A model generated the notes under the pieces. The model did no database searches and was not told where the DNA came from. It saw nothing but the letters and a program-made list of their open reading frames with translations. From Hyphomicrobiaceae bacterium (GTDB lineage: Bacteria; Pseudomonadota; Alphaproteobacteria; Rhizobiales; Xanthobacteraceae): 64,000 nt of DNA. Made by a program: the position numbers and the translations under genes. Position 1 is the first letter of the stretch. Every line of letters begins with the position of its first letter. Below are positions 31,053-40,327 of the stretch, piece after piece. The stretch covers positions 1 through 64,000 of the forward strand of contig CANJBX010000012.1 in NCBI GenBank assembly GCA_947472885.1, written 5' to 3'.

Positions 31053-31070
31053 AGCCCGTGTTTTCGGGCT
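31053..31070 (+). promoter_or_regulatory. Hairpin in the chvI leader
   Basis: Stem AGCCCG / CGGGCT with loop TGTTTT, ending 47 bases before the chvI ATG. There is no T-run after it, so it is a leader hairpin or part of a promoter rather than a terminator. Confidence 0.35.
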
Positions 31071-31117
31071 CAAAAGCGAGCGGGTTTAGGGGTATTTAGC
31101 GCCGCGAAAGAGGTTTC

Positions 31118-31819
31118 ATGCCGACGATCGCCCTGGTGGACGATGACCGCAACATCCTGACCTCGGTCTCGATTGCCCTCGAAGCCGAGGGCTACAAGAT
31201 CATGACCTATACCGACGGCGCTTCCGCCCTCGACGGGTTCAAGACGTCGCCGCCCGACCTCGCCATCCTCGATATCAAGATGCCGCGCATGGACGGTATG
31301 GAAACACTGCGCCGACTGCGCCAGAAGACCGATATTCCGGTGATCTTCCTCACCTCCAAGGACGAGGAAATCGACGAGCTGTTCGGCCTCAAGATGGGTG
31401 CCGACGATTTCATCCGCAAGCCATTCTCGCAGCGCCTGCTGGTCGAGCGCGTCAAGGCCGTGCTGCGCCGCGCCGCTCCCAAGGACGCAACTGCGCCGAA
31501 GGAAATCGACACCACCCGTGTTCTCGAACGCGGCCTGCTGCGCATGGACCCGGAACGTCACACCTGCACCTGGAAAGGCGAGCCCGTCACGCTGACGGTC
31601 ACCGAGTTCCTGATCCTGCAGGCGCTCGCGACCCGCCCCGGCGTGGTGAAAAGCCGCAACGCATTGATGGACTCCGCCTACGACGACCAGGTCTACGTCG
31701 ATGACCGCACCATCGACAGCCACATCAAGCGGCTGCGCAAGAAGTTCAAGAAATCCGACGACGACTTCGACATGATCGAAACCCTCTACGGCGTCGGCTA
31801 TCGCTTCAAGGAAATGTAA
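31118..31819 (+). CDS. chvI: Response regulator ChvI
   Basis: OmpR-type DNA-binding response regulator of the ChvG-ChvI (ExoS-ChvI) envelope/acid-stress system of rhizobia and relatives. The 233-residue protein has the acidic pocket VDDD at 8-10, phospho-acceptor Asp52 in [12 protein letters not shown], the conserved [22 protein letters not shown] and a winged-helix domain ([31 protein letters not shown]). It is 59 bases upstream of its kinase gene. Near-identity of motifs to the ChvI family makes the assignment strong. Confidence 0.95.
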   Translation: MPTIALVDDDRNILTSVSIALEAEGYKIMTYTDGASALDGFKTSPPDLAILDIKMPRMDGMETLRRLRQKTDIPVIFLTSKDEEIDELFGLKMGADDFIRKPFSQRLLVERVKAVLRRAAPKDATAPKEIDTTRVLERGLLRMDPERHTCTWKGEPVTLTVTEFLILQALATRPGVVKSRNALMDSAYDDQVYVDDRTIDSHIKRLRKKFKKSDDDFDMIETLYGVGYRFKEM

Positions 31820-31878
31820 GAGGCGACATCGCCTGCGTGATATGATGCGCTGCGCACAACCGCACGAGCGAGACGACC

Positions 31879-33822
31879 GTGCTGGATCGAACGTCTGAAA
31901 TCGACAACAACTCCGCCGACGGCGAAACGGGCGCTGCTGCGTCCGCGCCGCAAGGCACGCCGCCTGTGAAGCGCGCGTGGTGGCAGGCGCTGTTCGCGTT
32001 CATGCTGGCGCGCACAGTTGCGTGCGGCGCTTCGTTTCGCACCTCCGTGCAGAATACCGGCGAGAATTTCGGCTCCGCGTGGCGCGCGCTGCGCAACGAA
32101 GGCATCCTCGGCGCGTCGAAACAGGCGTGGCAGTCGATCATCACCTTCAGCTTCTCGAGCCTTTCGCGCCGCATTGTCTTCATCAATGTCGCGGGCCTTG
32201 CGGCCTTCGTCATCGGCGTCCTGTTTCTCTCGCAGTTTCGCGCCGGTCTGATCGACGCGCGCGTGCAGAGCCTGGTCGTGCAGGGCGAGATCATCGCCAG
32301 CGCGATTGCGGCGTCCGCCACGGCGGAATCCGATGCCATCACCATCGACCCGGACCGATTGCTGGAATTGCGCGCCGGTGAAAGCTACGGCCCGTCCGAC
32401 GACGCCATCTTCGGCCTTGAATTTCCGATCAATCCCGAACGCGTCGCACCGCTGCTGCGCCGCCTGATCTCGCCGACCAATACCCGCGCGCGCATCTACG
32501 ACCGCGACGGATTGCTGTTGCTCGACAGCCGCAACCTCTACGCACGCGGCGAAGTGCTGCGCTTCGACCTGCCCCCGCCGAATGCCGAGAAACCGGGGCT
32601 TATCGAACACGGCTATATCGGCATTAGGCGCTGGCTTGGCCGTGGCGACCTGCCGGCCTATCGCGAACTGGGTGCGGAAAACGGCAAAGGCTATCCCGCC
32701 GTCGCCGAGGCGCTCACCGGCCACAAAGCGAGCGTCGTCGCCATGAACGACCGCGCCGAAGTGATCGTGTCGGTCGCAATCCCCGTGCAGCGATTCCGCA
32801 CCGTGCGCGGCGCGCTGCTGCTATCGACGCAAGGCGGCGACATCGACCAGATCGTCGAAGCCGAGCGGCTGGCGATCCTGAAAGTCGCGCTGATCGCAAC
32901 CGGCGTGCTGATGGTTCTTTCGGTCCTGCTCGCCGGGACCATCGCTGGCCCGGTGCGCCGCCTTGCCGATGCCGCCGAGGCTGTGCGGCGGCGCGTGCGC
33001 TCGCGCGTTGAAATTCCCGACTTCACCAAACGGCGCGACGAGATCGGCGACCTCTCCGGCACCTTGCGCGCGATGACCGACGCACTCTACAGCCGCATCG
33101 AAGGCATCGAGAGTTTCGCCGCCGATGTCGCGCACGAATTGAAGAACCCGCTGACGTCGCTGCGCTCCGCCGTTGAAACCTTGCCGTTGGCAAAATCCGA
33201 GGACAGCCGCAAGCGTCTGCTCGCCGTGATCGAACACGACGTGCGCCGCCTCGATCGTCTAATCTCGGATATTTCCGACGCCAGCCGTCTCGATGCCGAA
33301 CTGCAGCGGCAGGACACCGCGCCGGTCGATCTGCGCAAGCTGCTCATCACTGTCGTCAGCGTCGCCAACGAAGTGCAGCGCGAGGATGGCGTCATCGTAT
33401 CGCTGACATTCGACGGACCGGCATTCATCGTGCCGGGCAACGACTCGCGCATCGGACAGGTCACCAACAACCTGATCGACAACGCGCGCTCGTTCTCGCC
33501 GCAAGGCGGCCGCGTGCAGGTGCTGTGCAAGCGCCTGAAGAACGATGTCGAGATCACCGTCGATGACGACGGCCCCGGCATCCGCCCCGACGCGATGGAA
33601 AAGATTTTCGAGCGCTTCTACACCGACCGTCCGCATCAGGGCTTCGGACAGAACTCCGGACTTGGCTTGTCGATTTCCAAGCAAATCGTTGAAGCGCACG
33701 GCGGCAAGCTCTGGGCGGAAAACCGCGTTCGGCCGGCACAGGAAAGCCCGGCCCAGGAAAGTCTGGCAGGTGAGCCTGAAATCGCCGGTGCGCGCTTTAT
33801 CGTGCAGCTACCGGCGATGTAA
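31879..33822 (+). CDS. chvG: Sensor histidine kinase ChvG
   Basis: Membrane partner of ChvI; senses envelope or acid stress and phosphorylates the regulator. Of 647 residues, a helix lies near 103-120 (VAGLAAFVIGVLFLSQF), then a periplasmic sensor, a second helix near 335-355 and a HAMP domain. The phosphorylated histidine is His419 in ADVAHELKNPLTSL. The ATPase boxes are NNLIDNA, DDDGPGI and SGLGLSISKQIVEAHGG. The start is GTG at 31879. The first 60 residues are a variable cytoplasmic extension. hprK usually follows chvG in related genomes; here it does not. Confidence 0.95.
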   Translation: MLDRTSEIDNNSADGETGAAASAPQGTPPVKRAWWQALFAFMLARTVACGASFRTSVQNTGENFGSAWRALRNEGILGASKQAWQSIITFSFSSLSRRIVFINVAGLAAFVIGVLFLSQFRAGLIDARVQSLVVQGEIIASAIAASATAESDAITIDPDRLLELRAGESYGPSDDAIFGLEFPINPERVAPLLRRLISPTNTRARIYDRDGLLLLDSRNLYARGEVLRFDLPPPNAEKPGLIEHGYIGIRRWLGRGDLPAYRELGAENGKGYPAVAEALTGHKASVVAMNDRAEVIVSVAIPVQRFRTVRGALLLSTQGGDIDQIVEAERLAILKVALIATGVLMVLSVLLAGTIAGPVRRLADAAEAVRRRVRSRVEIPDFTKRRDEIGDLSGTLRAMTDALYSRIEGIESFAADVAHELKNPLTSLRSAVETLPLAKSEDSRKRLLAVIEHDVRRLDRLISDISDASRLDAELQRQDTAPVDLRKLLITVVSVANEVQREDGVIVSLTFDGPAFIVPGNDSRIGQVTNNLIDNARSFSPQGGRVQVLCKRLKNDVEITVDDDGPGIRPDAMEKIFERFYTDRPHQGFGQNSGLGLSISKQIVEAHGGKLWAENRVRPAQESPAQESLAGEPEIAGARFIVQLPAM

Positions 33823-34117
33823 TTGCGGCTTAACAAGCCTGCGCGGCATAGGGCCGCGTGGATGGGTGCAAAGGCGCGGCCCATACCCACCTTGTGGTGT
33901 CGGAAAAGTAACTGGTTGGTGCCAGATTGCGGGCCTGCCGCCGGTCAAGCCCACAAATAGGGCCATCAAGACGGCTTATCGCCTATTGCCGCAACGCAAC
34001 AACAGCCTTAAATAGCCGCCTCGACAATCTACCGGCCCTTGCACGCGGGCTTTTGATGTTCAAGATGTGTGGCCTTTCGTGCTGCGTTATTTGAGTAAGC
34101 GCCCGCGGGGAGTTTCG
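33823..34117. other. Gap between chvG and the EIIA gene, lacking hprK
   Basis: About 295 bases without a convincing gene. It contains a hairpin with arms GGGCCGCG (33851-33858) and CGCGGCCC (33875-33882) but no T-run, and the EIIA ribosome binding site (GGGGAG, 34107-34112). I found no stretch encoding the GxSGxGKS P-loop of HPr kinase in any frame. Confidence 0.7.
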
Positions 34118-34519
34118 ATGATCGGCATCGTTCTTGTTACCCACGGACGCCTCGCTGTGGAATTCCGGCAAGCCCTGGAACACGTCGTCGGCGCACAGTC
34201 GCAGATTGAATCGGTCACGATCGGCCCCGACGATGACGTCGAGCAGCGCCGCTTCGAGATCATCGAGGCTGTGAAGCGCGTCGATACCGGCGAGGGCGTT
34301 GCCATTCTCACCGACATGTTCGGCGGCACCCCTTCCAACCTTGCGATCTCGGTCATGAGCCGCCCCAAGGTCGAAGTGCTGGCCGGCATCAGCCTGCCGA
34401 TGCTGGTCAAGCTCGCCAAGGTGCGGGAAACCTCGCCATTGCCGGAGGCCGTGGCCGCTGCCCAGGAAGCCGGCCGCAAATATTGCACCATCGCTTCCAG
34501 GGTCCTGGCGGGTAAATGA
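34118..34519 (+). CDS. PTS EIIA component, mannose-family type
   Basis: A 133-residue EIIA domain of the mannose/fructose superfamily. IGIVLVTHGRLAVEF contains the phosphorylatable His9; FGGTPSNLAISVM and VLAGISLPMLVKL are the family's other conserved blocks. No EIIB or EIIC is present, so this is a regulatory PTS branch as in other alphaproteobacteria, not a sugar importer. ATG at 34118 follows GGGGAG at a 5-base spacing. Its stop overlaps the HPr start by four bases (ATGA), so the two are coupled. Confidence 0.9.
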   Translation: MIGIVLVTHGRLAVEFRQALEHVVGAQSQIESVTIGPDDDVEQRRFEIIEAVKRVDTGEGVAILTDMFGGTPSNLAISVMSRPKVEVLAGISLPMLVKLAKVRETSPLPEAVAAAQEAGRKYCTIASRVLAGK

Positions 34520-34833
34520 GCGAGACGGGGGCCACCAGCGATATGTCTGCCCCTGCTTCCGGCACCGTCACCCGCGTTCTGCCGATCATCAACCAGAAGG
34601 GCCTGCACGCCCGCGCCTCCGCCAAATTCGTCCATACGGTCGAGATGTTTCAGGCCGAGGTCCGCGTCAGCAATGGCGGCGAACGGGTCGATGGCGCATC
34701 CATCCTCGACCTGTTGATGCTGGGCGGTGCGCCCGGCACCACCATCACGGTTGAAGCGACAGGCCCGCAGGCGAAGGAAGTCGTTGCTGCGCTGGAAAAC
34801 CTGCTGGCGACGCGATTCGGCGAGGACGAGTAG
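34516..34833 (+). CDS. Phosphocarrier protein HPr
   Basis: Small phosphotransfer protein receiving phosphate from enzyme I and giving it to EIIA. The 105 residues start with a 17-residue extension, then the HPr fold: active-site His31 in QKGLHARASAKFV, and the regulatory serine position Ser62 in DGASILDLLML, where HPr kinase would act. The serine is kept although hprK is missing from this locus. Overlaps the EIIA gene by four bases. Confidence 0.93.
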   Translation: MSETGATSDMSAPASGTVTRVLPIINQKGLHARASAKFVHTVEMFQAEVRVSNGGERVDGASILDLLMLGGAPGTTITVEATGPQAKEVVAALENLLATRFGEDE

Positions 34834-34894
34834 GCGGAAAGTTTCCTGCCCACTCACATGCTGCCCACTCTAAAGTCCCAAATTTTTTATTTTC

Positions 34895-34916
34895 GATATA
34901 AAGAAATCTTTATATC
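34895..34916. promoter_or_regulatory. 22-bp palindromic operator upstream of ahcY
   Basis: Perfect 10-bp arms GATATAAAGA and TCTTTATATC around AA, 102 bases before the ahcY ATG, in an AT-rich stretch. Position and symmetry fit a repressor site; an ArsR-type SAH-responsive SahR regulator is the obvious candidate given the downstream gene, but that identification is an inference. Confidence 0.65.
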
Positions 34917-35017
34917 CTCTTGCGATACATCTGGCGCGCTGCTATAGGCTCGCCGGACCCCCGATTGAGGGCTCCCCAAAAAATCATTTTTCAACACCGG
35001 GCCAAAAAAGGAACGCC

Positions 35018-36427
35018 ATGACCGCAACTAAAGACTGCGCCATCAAGGATCTCAGCCTCGCCGAATGGGGCCGCAAGGAACTCGAGATCGCCCAGGTTGA
35101 AATGCCGGGCCTCATGGCGACCCGCGCCGAATTCGGCGCCTCGAAGCCGCTCAAGGGCGCGCGCATCGCCGGCTCGCTGCACATGACCATCCAGACCGCC
35201 GTGCTGATCGAAACCCTGCAGGCGCTCGGCGCTGACATCCGCTGGGCCTCGTGCAACATCTATTCGACCCAGGACCACGCTGCTGCGGCCTGCGTCGCCG
35301 TCGGCACGCCGATCTTCGCCGTGAAGGGCTCGACCCTGAAGGATTACTGGGACTACCAGATCAAGATCTTCGAATGGGGTGACGGCGGCGTTCCGAACAT
35401 GATCCTCGACGACGGCGGCGACGCCACTTCGCTGATCCATCTCGGCCTGCGCGCCGAAAAGGGCGACGCCGCGTTCCTCGACAAGCCGGGCAACGAAGAA
35501 GAAGAATTCCTGTTCGCCGCGATCAAGGGCCAGCTCAAGGCCAAGCCGGGCTGGTTCAAGAAGTGCGCCGACTCGATCAAGGGCGTTTCGGAAGAAACCA
35601 CCACGGGCGTCCATCGTCTGTACGAAATGATGAAGAAGGGCGAGCTGCTGTGGCCCGCCATCAACGTCAACGACTCGGTGACGAAGTCGAAGTTCGACAA
35701 CCTCTACGGCTGTAAGGAATCGCTGGTGGACGGCATTCGCCGCGGCACCGACGTGATGATGGCCGGCAAGGTCGCGATGGTCGCCGGCTTCGGCGACGTC
35801 GGCAAGGGCTCGGCGGCTTCGCTGCGCAACGCCGGCTGCCGCGTGCTGGTGTCGGAAATCGATCCGATCTGCGCCCTGCAGGCCGCGATGGAAGGCTACG
35901 AAGTTGTCACGATGGAAGAGGCCGCGACGCGCGCCGACATCTTCGTGACCGCGACGGGCAACCTCGACGTCATCACCGTCGATCACATGCGCGCCATGAA
36001 GGACCGTGCGATCGTTTGCAACATCGGTCACTTCGACTCGGAAATTCAGGTCGCTGGCCTGAAGAACTTCAAGTGGCACAACGTCAAGCCGCAGGTCGAT
36101 GAAGTCGAGTTCCCGGACGGCAAGCGCATGATCCTTCTTTCGGAAGGCCGCCTCGTGAACCTCGGCAACGCGACGGGTCATCCCTCGTTCGTGATGTCGG
36201 CCTCGTTCACCAACCAGACGCTGGCGCAGATCGAACTCTGGGCCAACAACAAGGACGGCAAGTACAAGAAGGAAGTCTACGTGCTTCCGAAGCACCTCGA
36301 CGAAAAGGTCGCTCGTCTCCATCTCGAAAAGATCGGCGTCAAGCTCACCAAGCTGTCGAAGAAGCAGGCCGAATACATCAACATCCCGGAAAACGGCCCG
36401 TTCAAGCCGACCGCCTACCGCTACTAA
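35018..36427 (+). CDS. ahcY: Adenosylhomocysteinase
   Basis: Hydrolyses S-adenosylhomocysteine to adenosine and homocysteine, relieving inhibition of methyltransferases. The 469-residue product includes [28 protein letters not shown], the NAD-binding [15 protein letters not shown] and the C-terminal FKPTAYRY tail that caps the neighbouring subunit's NAD site. AAAAAAGGAACGCC is the ribosome binding site. It has its own promoter region with a 22-bp palindrome and a strong terminator, so it is a single-gene unit. Confidence 0.97.
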   Translation: MTATKDCAIKDLSLAEWGRKELEIAQVEMPGLMATRAEFGASKPLKGARIAGSLHMTIQTAVLIETLQALGADIRWASCNIYSTQDHAAAACVAVGTPIFAVKGSTLKDYWDYQIKIFEWGDGGVPNMILDDGGDATSLIHLGLRAEKGDAAFLDKPGNEEEEFLFAAIKGQLKAKPGWFKKCADSIKGVSEETTTGVHRLYEMMKKGELLWPAINVNDSVTKSKFDNLYGCKESLVDGIRRGTDVMMAGKVAMVAGFGDVGKGSAASLRNAGCRVLVSEIDPICALQAAMEGYEVVTMEEAATRADIFVTATGNLDVITVDHMRAMKDRAIVCNIGHFDSEIQVAGLKNFKWHNVKPQVDEVEFPDGKRMILLSEGRLVNLGNATGHPSFVMSASFTNQTLAQIELWANNKDGKYKKEVYVLPKHLDEKVARLHLEKIGVKLTKLSKKQAEYINIPENGPFKPTAYRY

Positions 36428-36454
36428 GCGTTACGCTTTCCGCGAACAAAAGAG

Positions 36455-36486
36455 CCCGCTCCTGCGCAAGCAGGGGCGGGTTTTTT
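36455..36486 (+). terminator. Rho-independent terminator of ahcY
   Basis: Stem CCCGCTCCTGC / GCAGGGGCGGG (one mismatch) with GCAA loop, then six T residues; 27 bases after the ahcY stop. Confidence 0.92.
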
Positions 36487-36498
36487 CACGGACGGAAA

Positions 36499-38058
36499 CT
36501 AGGCCGGTGGCAGCGCGACGATGACAAAGCGTTCGGCCTTGCCGCGCATACCGAGCCACTGGCGCGCCAGCTCGACTTCCGTGCGCTTCGCATTCGCAGC
36601 CTTCGACGCCCGCGCATTGAGCGCGTTCATGCACACCGCGTCGCTGGCCGGGCAAACCATGGCGATGCCGTCACGGGTGACATCCGCTTCGGTTGTCCAC
36701 GGCGTTGCACGAAGGGGCGAGACGATCTCGAACGTGCGCGGCGGCGGGTTCATATAGAACGACGACCCGTAGAGCAGGTTGTCGTAGCTGCCGAGAATCT
36801 TCAGCGGGCGATCCGTCGCGCTGCGCCATGCCGCGCCGACCGCCTGCGCCACCATGCGATAGTGGCCCGCATGGTTGTCGAGCCCGCGCTGGTGCGTCAT
36901 CAGCGCCACCACCGGCGACGACAGCAACGCCACCGCCGGCACCGCAATCGCAATCGCAACAATGCGGCGCGTCATCAGGTGCGGCAGCGCCAGCTGCGGC
37001 GACGACAGCAGCACCGCACCCAGCAACACCGCGCCGCCGATGCTCCAGAGCGGCACGATCAGCGATTTCGTGATGACCGCCGCGAACACCGGCAGCACAA
37101 TCGGCAAGGTGAACGCAATCAGGGCGAGGCGGCGATCCGGGTCTTGCGGCCATGCCGTATCGGAAAGCGCCGTCCGCGAAGGCATCGTTGCGAGGAAAGC
37201 GACAATCGCAGGCAATACGAAATAGCCAAGCGTGCCGGCGATGTAGCTGCCGCCTGAACGCAGCGAGGTCCAGTAGGTGCCGGGATGGCTTTCCAGCGCA
37301 TAGGCAAACGTCGCGCTGTTGTTGAACAGCCAGACGACATGCGGTGCGAGTGCAAGCGCGCCAACGGCAATGGTGATCCACGGCGCCGCCGAACGAAAGT
37401 AGGCCTTGCGGGACGGATGCATGAGCGCAGCGACGCCAAGCCCCAGCAGCAGGAAGATCGACCAGTATTTTCCGAGCATCGCGGCGGCGGCGGCCACGCC
37501 TGCCAGCGCGGCGGGCAAGGTCTTCCGGCTTTCAAACGACACGACGAACGCCCACGTCGCCAGCGCCCACAGCGGGATCATCACCGCATTGGCGTTGTAT
37601 TTCAGCGCATGGAAATTGAAGAACGGCACCAGCATCAGCAATGCGAGACCCGCCACGCGCTTTTCGCCCGAAAGAAACCGCGCGGACACTTTCCACGCCG
37701 CAAACAACGCAACCGTCGCCAGCAGGATCGCGAACACATGGTAGGCCCAGTCCGCCTGCGGAAACACGCTGAACCAGCCGCGCACCAGCCACGCCGACAG
37801 CGGCGGGTGCTTGGGCGTGCCTGACATGGATTCGTGCGACCACACGACCGCCTCGCCCATGTCGAAGTGAATGTCCTGGCTCGACTTGGCGATGATCCCG
37901 TAGAGCGACCACACCGCCCAATAGGCCGCCAGCACCCAAAGCACAGCACGCTCGCTCCGCTCGCCGGTCAGCCGCGCAATCAGGCGGTCCAGAGCATCGC
38001 TGATACCCGCGCGCAGTGTCACCATTTGCCGGATTTCCCTGACCATTTCCGGAGCCAT
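36499..38058 (-). CDS. GT39/ArnT-type membrane glycosyltransferase
   Basis: A 519-residue protein with about ten to twelve membrane helices and the GT-C signature in the first periplasmic loop: DMGEAVVWSHESMSGTPKHPP, with the acidic residue expected for catalysis. Such enzymes move a sugar from a polyprenyl-phosphate donor to lipid A, protein or another acceptor in the periplasm. ATG at 38058 is chosen because the open frame upstream of it codes for nothing hydrophobic. It is divergent (64 bases) from a large GT-C-like gene and near a Dpm1-type enzyme that could make the lipid-linked donor. Confidence 0.85.
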   Translation of the reverse strand: MAPEMVREIRQMVTLRAGISDALDRLIARLTGERSERAVLWVLAAYWAVWSLYGIIAKSSQDIHFDMGEAVVWSHESMSGTPKHPPLSAWLVRGWFSVFPQADWAYHVFAILLATVALFAAWKVSARFLSGEKRVAGLALLMLVPFFNFHALKYNANAVMIPLWALATWAFVVSFESRKTLPAALAGVAAAAAMLGKYWSIFLLLGLGVAALMHPSRKAYFRSAAPWITIAVGALALAPHVVWLFNNSATFAYALESHPGTYWTSLRSGGSYIAGTLGYFVLPAIVAFLATMPSRTALSDTAWPQDPDRRLALIAFTLPIVLPVFAAVITKSLIVPLWSIGGAVLLGAVLLSSPQLALPHLMTRRIVAIAIAVPAVALLSSPVVALMTHQRGLDNHAGHYRMVAQAVGAAWRSATDRPLKILGSYDNLLYGSSFYMNPPPRTFEIVSPLRATPWTTEADVTRDGIAMVCPASDAVCMNALNARASKAANAKRTEVELARQWLGMRGKAERFVIVALPPA

Positions 38059-38122
38059 ACTGGACCCCCAAACCGGAGTGGTTATACAACAAACTCTGGC
38101 AATTTCAGGATTCGCGAAGCAC

Positions 38123-40318
38123 ATGCAAACCGGGGACGCGGCAAGCGGATGGCAACGGTTCTGGTTGCGTGCCGGACTGATTGCGCTTGCCTGCGCTGTG
38201 ATCGGCCTGCCGGTCAACGACCTGTTCTTATACGGCCTGCTGCTGGTTGTCACCGTGCTGGCGTTTGCCGGGTCCGTGTCGGCGGATGCGAGGCGCTGGG
38301 CTGGCGCCATCGTTCTCGCCGCCGTTGTCGTCGCCGGGCATGTGCTGTTTCCCGCGCCGCGCATCGAGGAAGGCTTCAACCTTTTCCTGCCCGTTGAGCG
38401 CGGCACACCGCCGTCAGCCTTGCCGGAAGACGTGCTGCGCGGGCTGACCCAGCAGTTCAACCGGCAGTATCCGCCCGAGAACCGCTGCGACGACCAGAGC
38501 CGTGGCTGCTGGCGGCCGGAGCGCGGCCCGATGATGGACGGCTTCGCATTTTCAGCGGATGCGATCTATGACCGCGCGGAATTCTCCCGCCGCGTGACAG
38601 GCATCGGCTTTTCCGATCCGGCGTGGCTGCGCATCGGCGCGATCAACGAACTGATCTACAACTGGCCGGACAACCAGAGCGACATCAAGCGCTTCGAGCG
38701 CGACCGAAAATCGCTCAACGTACTGGACCGTTTCCGCGTCACGTTCCCGCTGTTCATTGTGTATCGTTTTCCGGCGGACTTCACCGGCAGCGACCTGTGC
38801 TGGCGCGGCATCGTGTTCTGGGAAAAACCCGTCGGCGGATTTGAAACGCTGGCGCATGGCGACTTCGCGTGCCGCGCGTTGCGCAGCGAAGACGCCGGAA
38901 AAAGAATTTTCGCAGCATCAGTCTTGCGCGACGCACAACTCGCCATGACGCTGCGGGCAACATGGAACGTGCAGCTTCGCCGCGCATTCGAGCTGGGGTT
39001 GACCCTGGCAGGCGTCCTCGGCATTTCGCTTTTGCTCATTCGCGTGCAACGGCGGCGGTTGTCACTCCCGGTGGTGCTGATCGGACTGACGGCCGCCGTC
39101 ACGTTCTTCACCGACAACCATTTCATTGGCGGTTTCCGTCCGATGGATGGCGGCGACGACGGCTACACCTACGAAGTTTATGCCCGCGCCATCGTGCGCA
39201 ACCTGCTTTCCGGCAACTTCATTGCGGCGCTGCGTGGCGAAGAATCCGTCTATTACTTCACGCCGGGCTTCCGCTATTTCCGCGCACTTGAGCGTTTCAT
39301 TTTCGGCGATACGTTCCTTGGTTATTTCTCGGCGATCCTGCTGCTGCCGTTCCTTCTGCTGATGCTGGCGCGGCGCTTCATGCCGTCGCGCTGGGCGCTG
39401 GGATTGGTTTTGCTGTTCGTCGCGACGCCCGCCGGCATTCTGTTCGGCTCCAGCCTGACGGATTATCTCACCGCCGCCTCGCGCGGCTACGGCGACCCGT
39501 TTGCGTTCGTGCTGCTGCTCGCGGGCTTTGTCCTGATCGTTCCCGCAAAGCCGGATGCCAGGGCAAAATCCTGCAGCGCATTGTTCGGCGCGTTCCTGCT
39601 GGCAATGACGACGTTCTGCCGCCCGAACCTGTTGCTGGCATCGGCGATGATGATGCTGTGCGCATCCTTCTTCGCCATGAGGACAAAGGAATGGACGCGG
39701 CTGGCGGCGCTGTTCGCAGGATTCGCCACGCTCGCGGTGTCGCTGCTGCATAACTACGCATTCGGCAATTCGCTGATCCTGTTCAGCGACAACGTCAACC
39801 AGCCGCAGACCCTGCTGATGCCGCCGCTCGATTATCTGCGCGCCGCGCTCGACATGGCGACGCTGAATTTCCGCAGCGAATATGTTTCCCGCGCATTCGC
39901 GCAGCTCGGCCGCTGGCTCGGCGGCCCGCATTACCTGATGGCGGCAATCCCGTTCAATCTCGCGGGCTTCCTCGTCCTGCTGCGCGTCGGCGTGTTCGGA
40001 CGCATGTACGATCCCATGTTACGTGCGGTCGCGCTCGCCACCACGCTCCAGCACGGCATCGGCATCTGCTACGTCAACTACGACCGCTATAATCTGGTGA
40101 CGTGGCTGCTCACCGCACTCGTATCCGCCGTCTGGCTGCAGGCGGAAGGGCTGCCGCTGCTGGCGCGGCGCTGGCCGTCGTTTTATGCACGGCTGGCGAA
40201 TGCGCCGGGTACAGTTTGGTTTGGCAACTGGCTCACCCGCCTGCAGCAGACCTTTGATTTTAGCGATGCCCCGCAATGCGCCGCCGGCCCATCGACTTCC
40301 AACCCTCTGCCGCGCTAG
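38123..40318 (+). CDS. Large polytopic membrane protein, GT-C-like
   Basis: A 731-residue protein I do not recognise by name. Two or three helices come first (about 12-75), then a soluble periplasmic stretch (about 85-305) containing four cysteines, then about nine more helices. After the next helix comes GGDDGYTYEVYARAIVRNLL, an acidic pair in a short loop that resembles the catalytic loop of GT-C enzymes. It lies 10 bases before the Dpm1-GtrA gene, and opposite a GT39 gene. A role as the acceptor-side transferase for a lipid-linked sugar is likely but inferred. A GTG at 38078 is an alternative start. Confidence 0.65.
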   Translation: MQTGDAASGWQRFWLRAGLIALACAVIGLPVNDLFLYGLLLVVTVLAFAGSVSADARRWAGAIVLAAVVVAGHVLFPAPRIEEGFNLFLPVERGTPPSALPEDVLRGLTQQFNRQYPPENRCDDQSRGCWRPERGPMMDGFAFSADAIYDRAEFSRRVTGIGFSDPAWLRIGAINELIYNWPDNQSDIKRFERDRKSLNVLDRFRVTFPLFIVYRFPADFTGSDLCWRGIVFWEKPVGGFETLAHGDFACRALRSEDAGKRIFAASVLRDAQLAMTLRATWNVQLRRAFELGLTLAGVLGISLLLIRVQRRRLSLPVVLIGLTAAVTFFTDNHFIGGFRPMDGGDDGYTYEVYARAIVRNLLSGNFIAALRGEESVYYFTPGFRYFRALERFIFGDTFLGYFSAILLLPFLLLMLARRFMPSRWALGLVLLFVATPAGILFGSSLTDYLTAASRGYGDPFAFVLLLAGFVLIVPAKPDARAKSCSALFGAFLLAMTTFCRPNLLLASAMMMLCASFFAMRTKEWTRLAALFAGFATLAVSLLHNYAFGNSLILFSDNVNQPQTLLMPPLDYLRAALDMATLNFRSEYVSRAFAQLGRWLGGPHYLMAAIPFNLAGFLVLLRVGVFGRMYDPMLRAVALATTLQHGIGICYVNYDRYNLVTWLLTALVSAVWLQAEGLPLLARRWPSFYARLANAPGTVWFGNWLTRLQQTFDFSDAPQCAAGPSTSNPLPR

Positions 40319-40327
40319 ACGTGACCG

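Noticed and set aside
33545-34015. Open frame across the chvG end and the following gap as a possible hprK
   Set aside because: Mostly a shadow of chvG, and its tail has no P-loop or HPr-kinase signature.
34834-35017. SAH riboswitch in the ahcY leader
   Set aside because: The leader is AT-rich and dominated by the 22-bp palindrome; no GC-rich conserved core of the SAH aptamer is visible.
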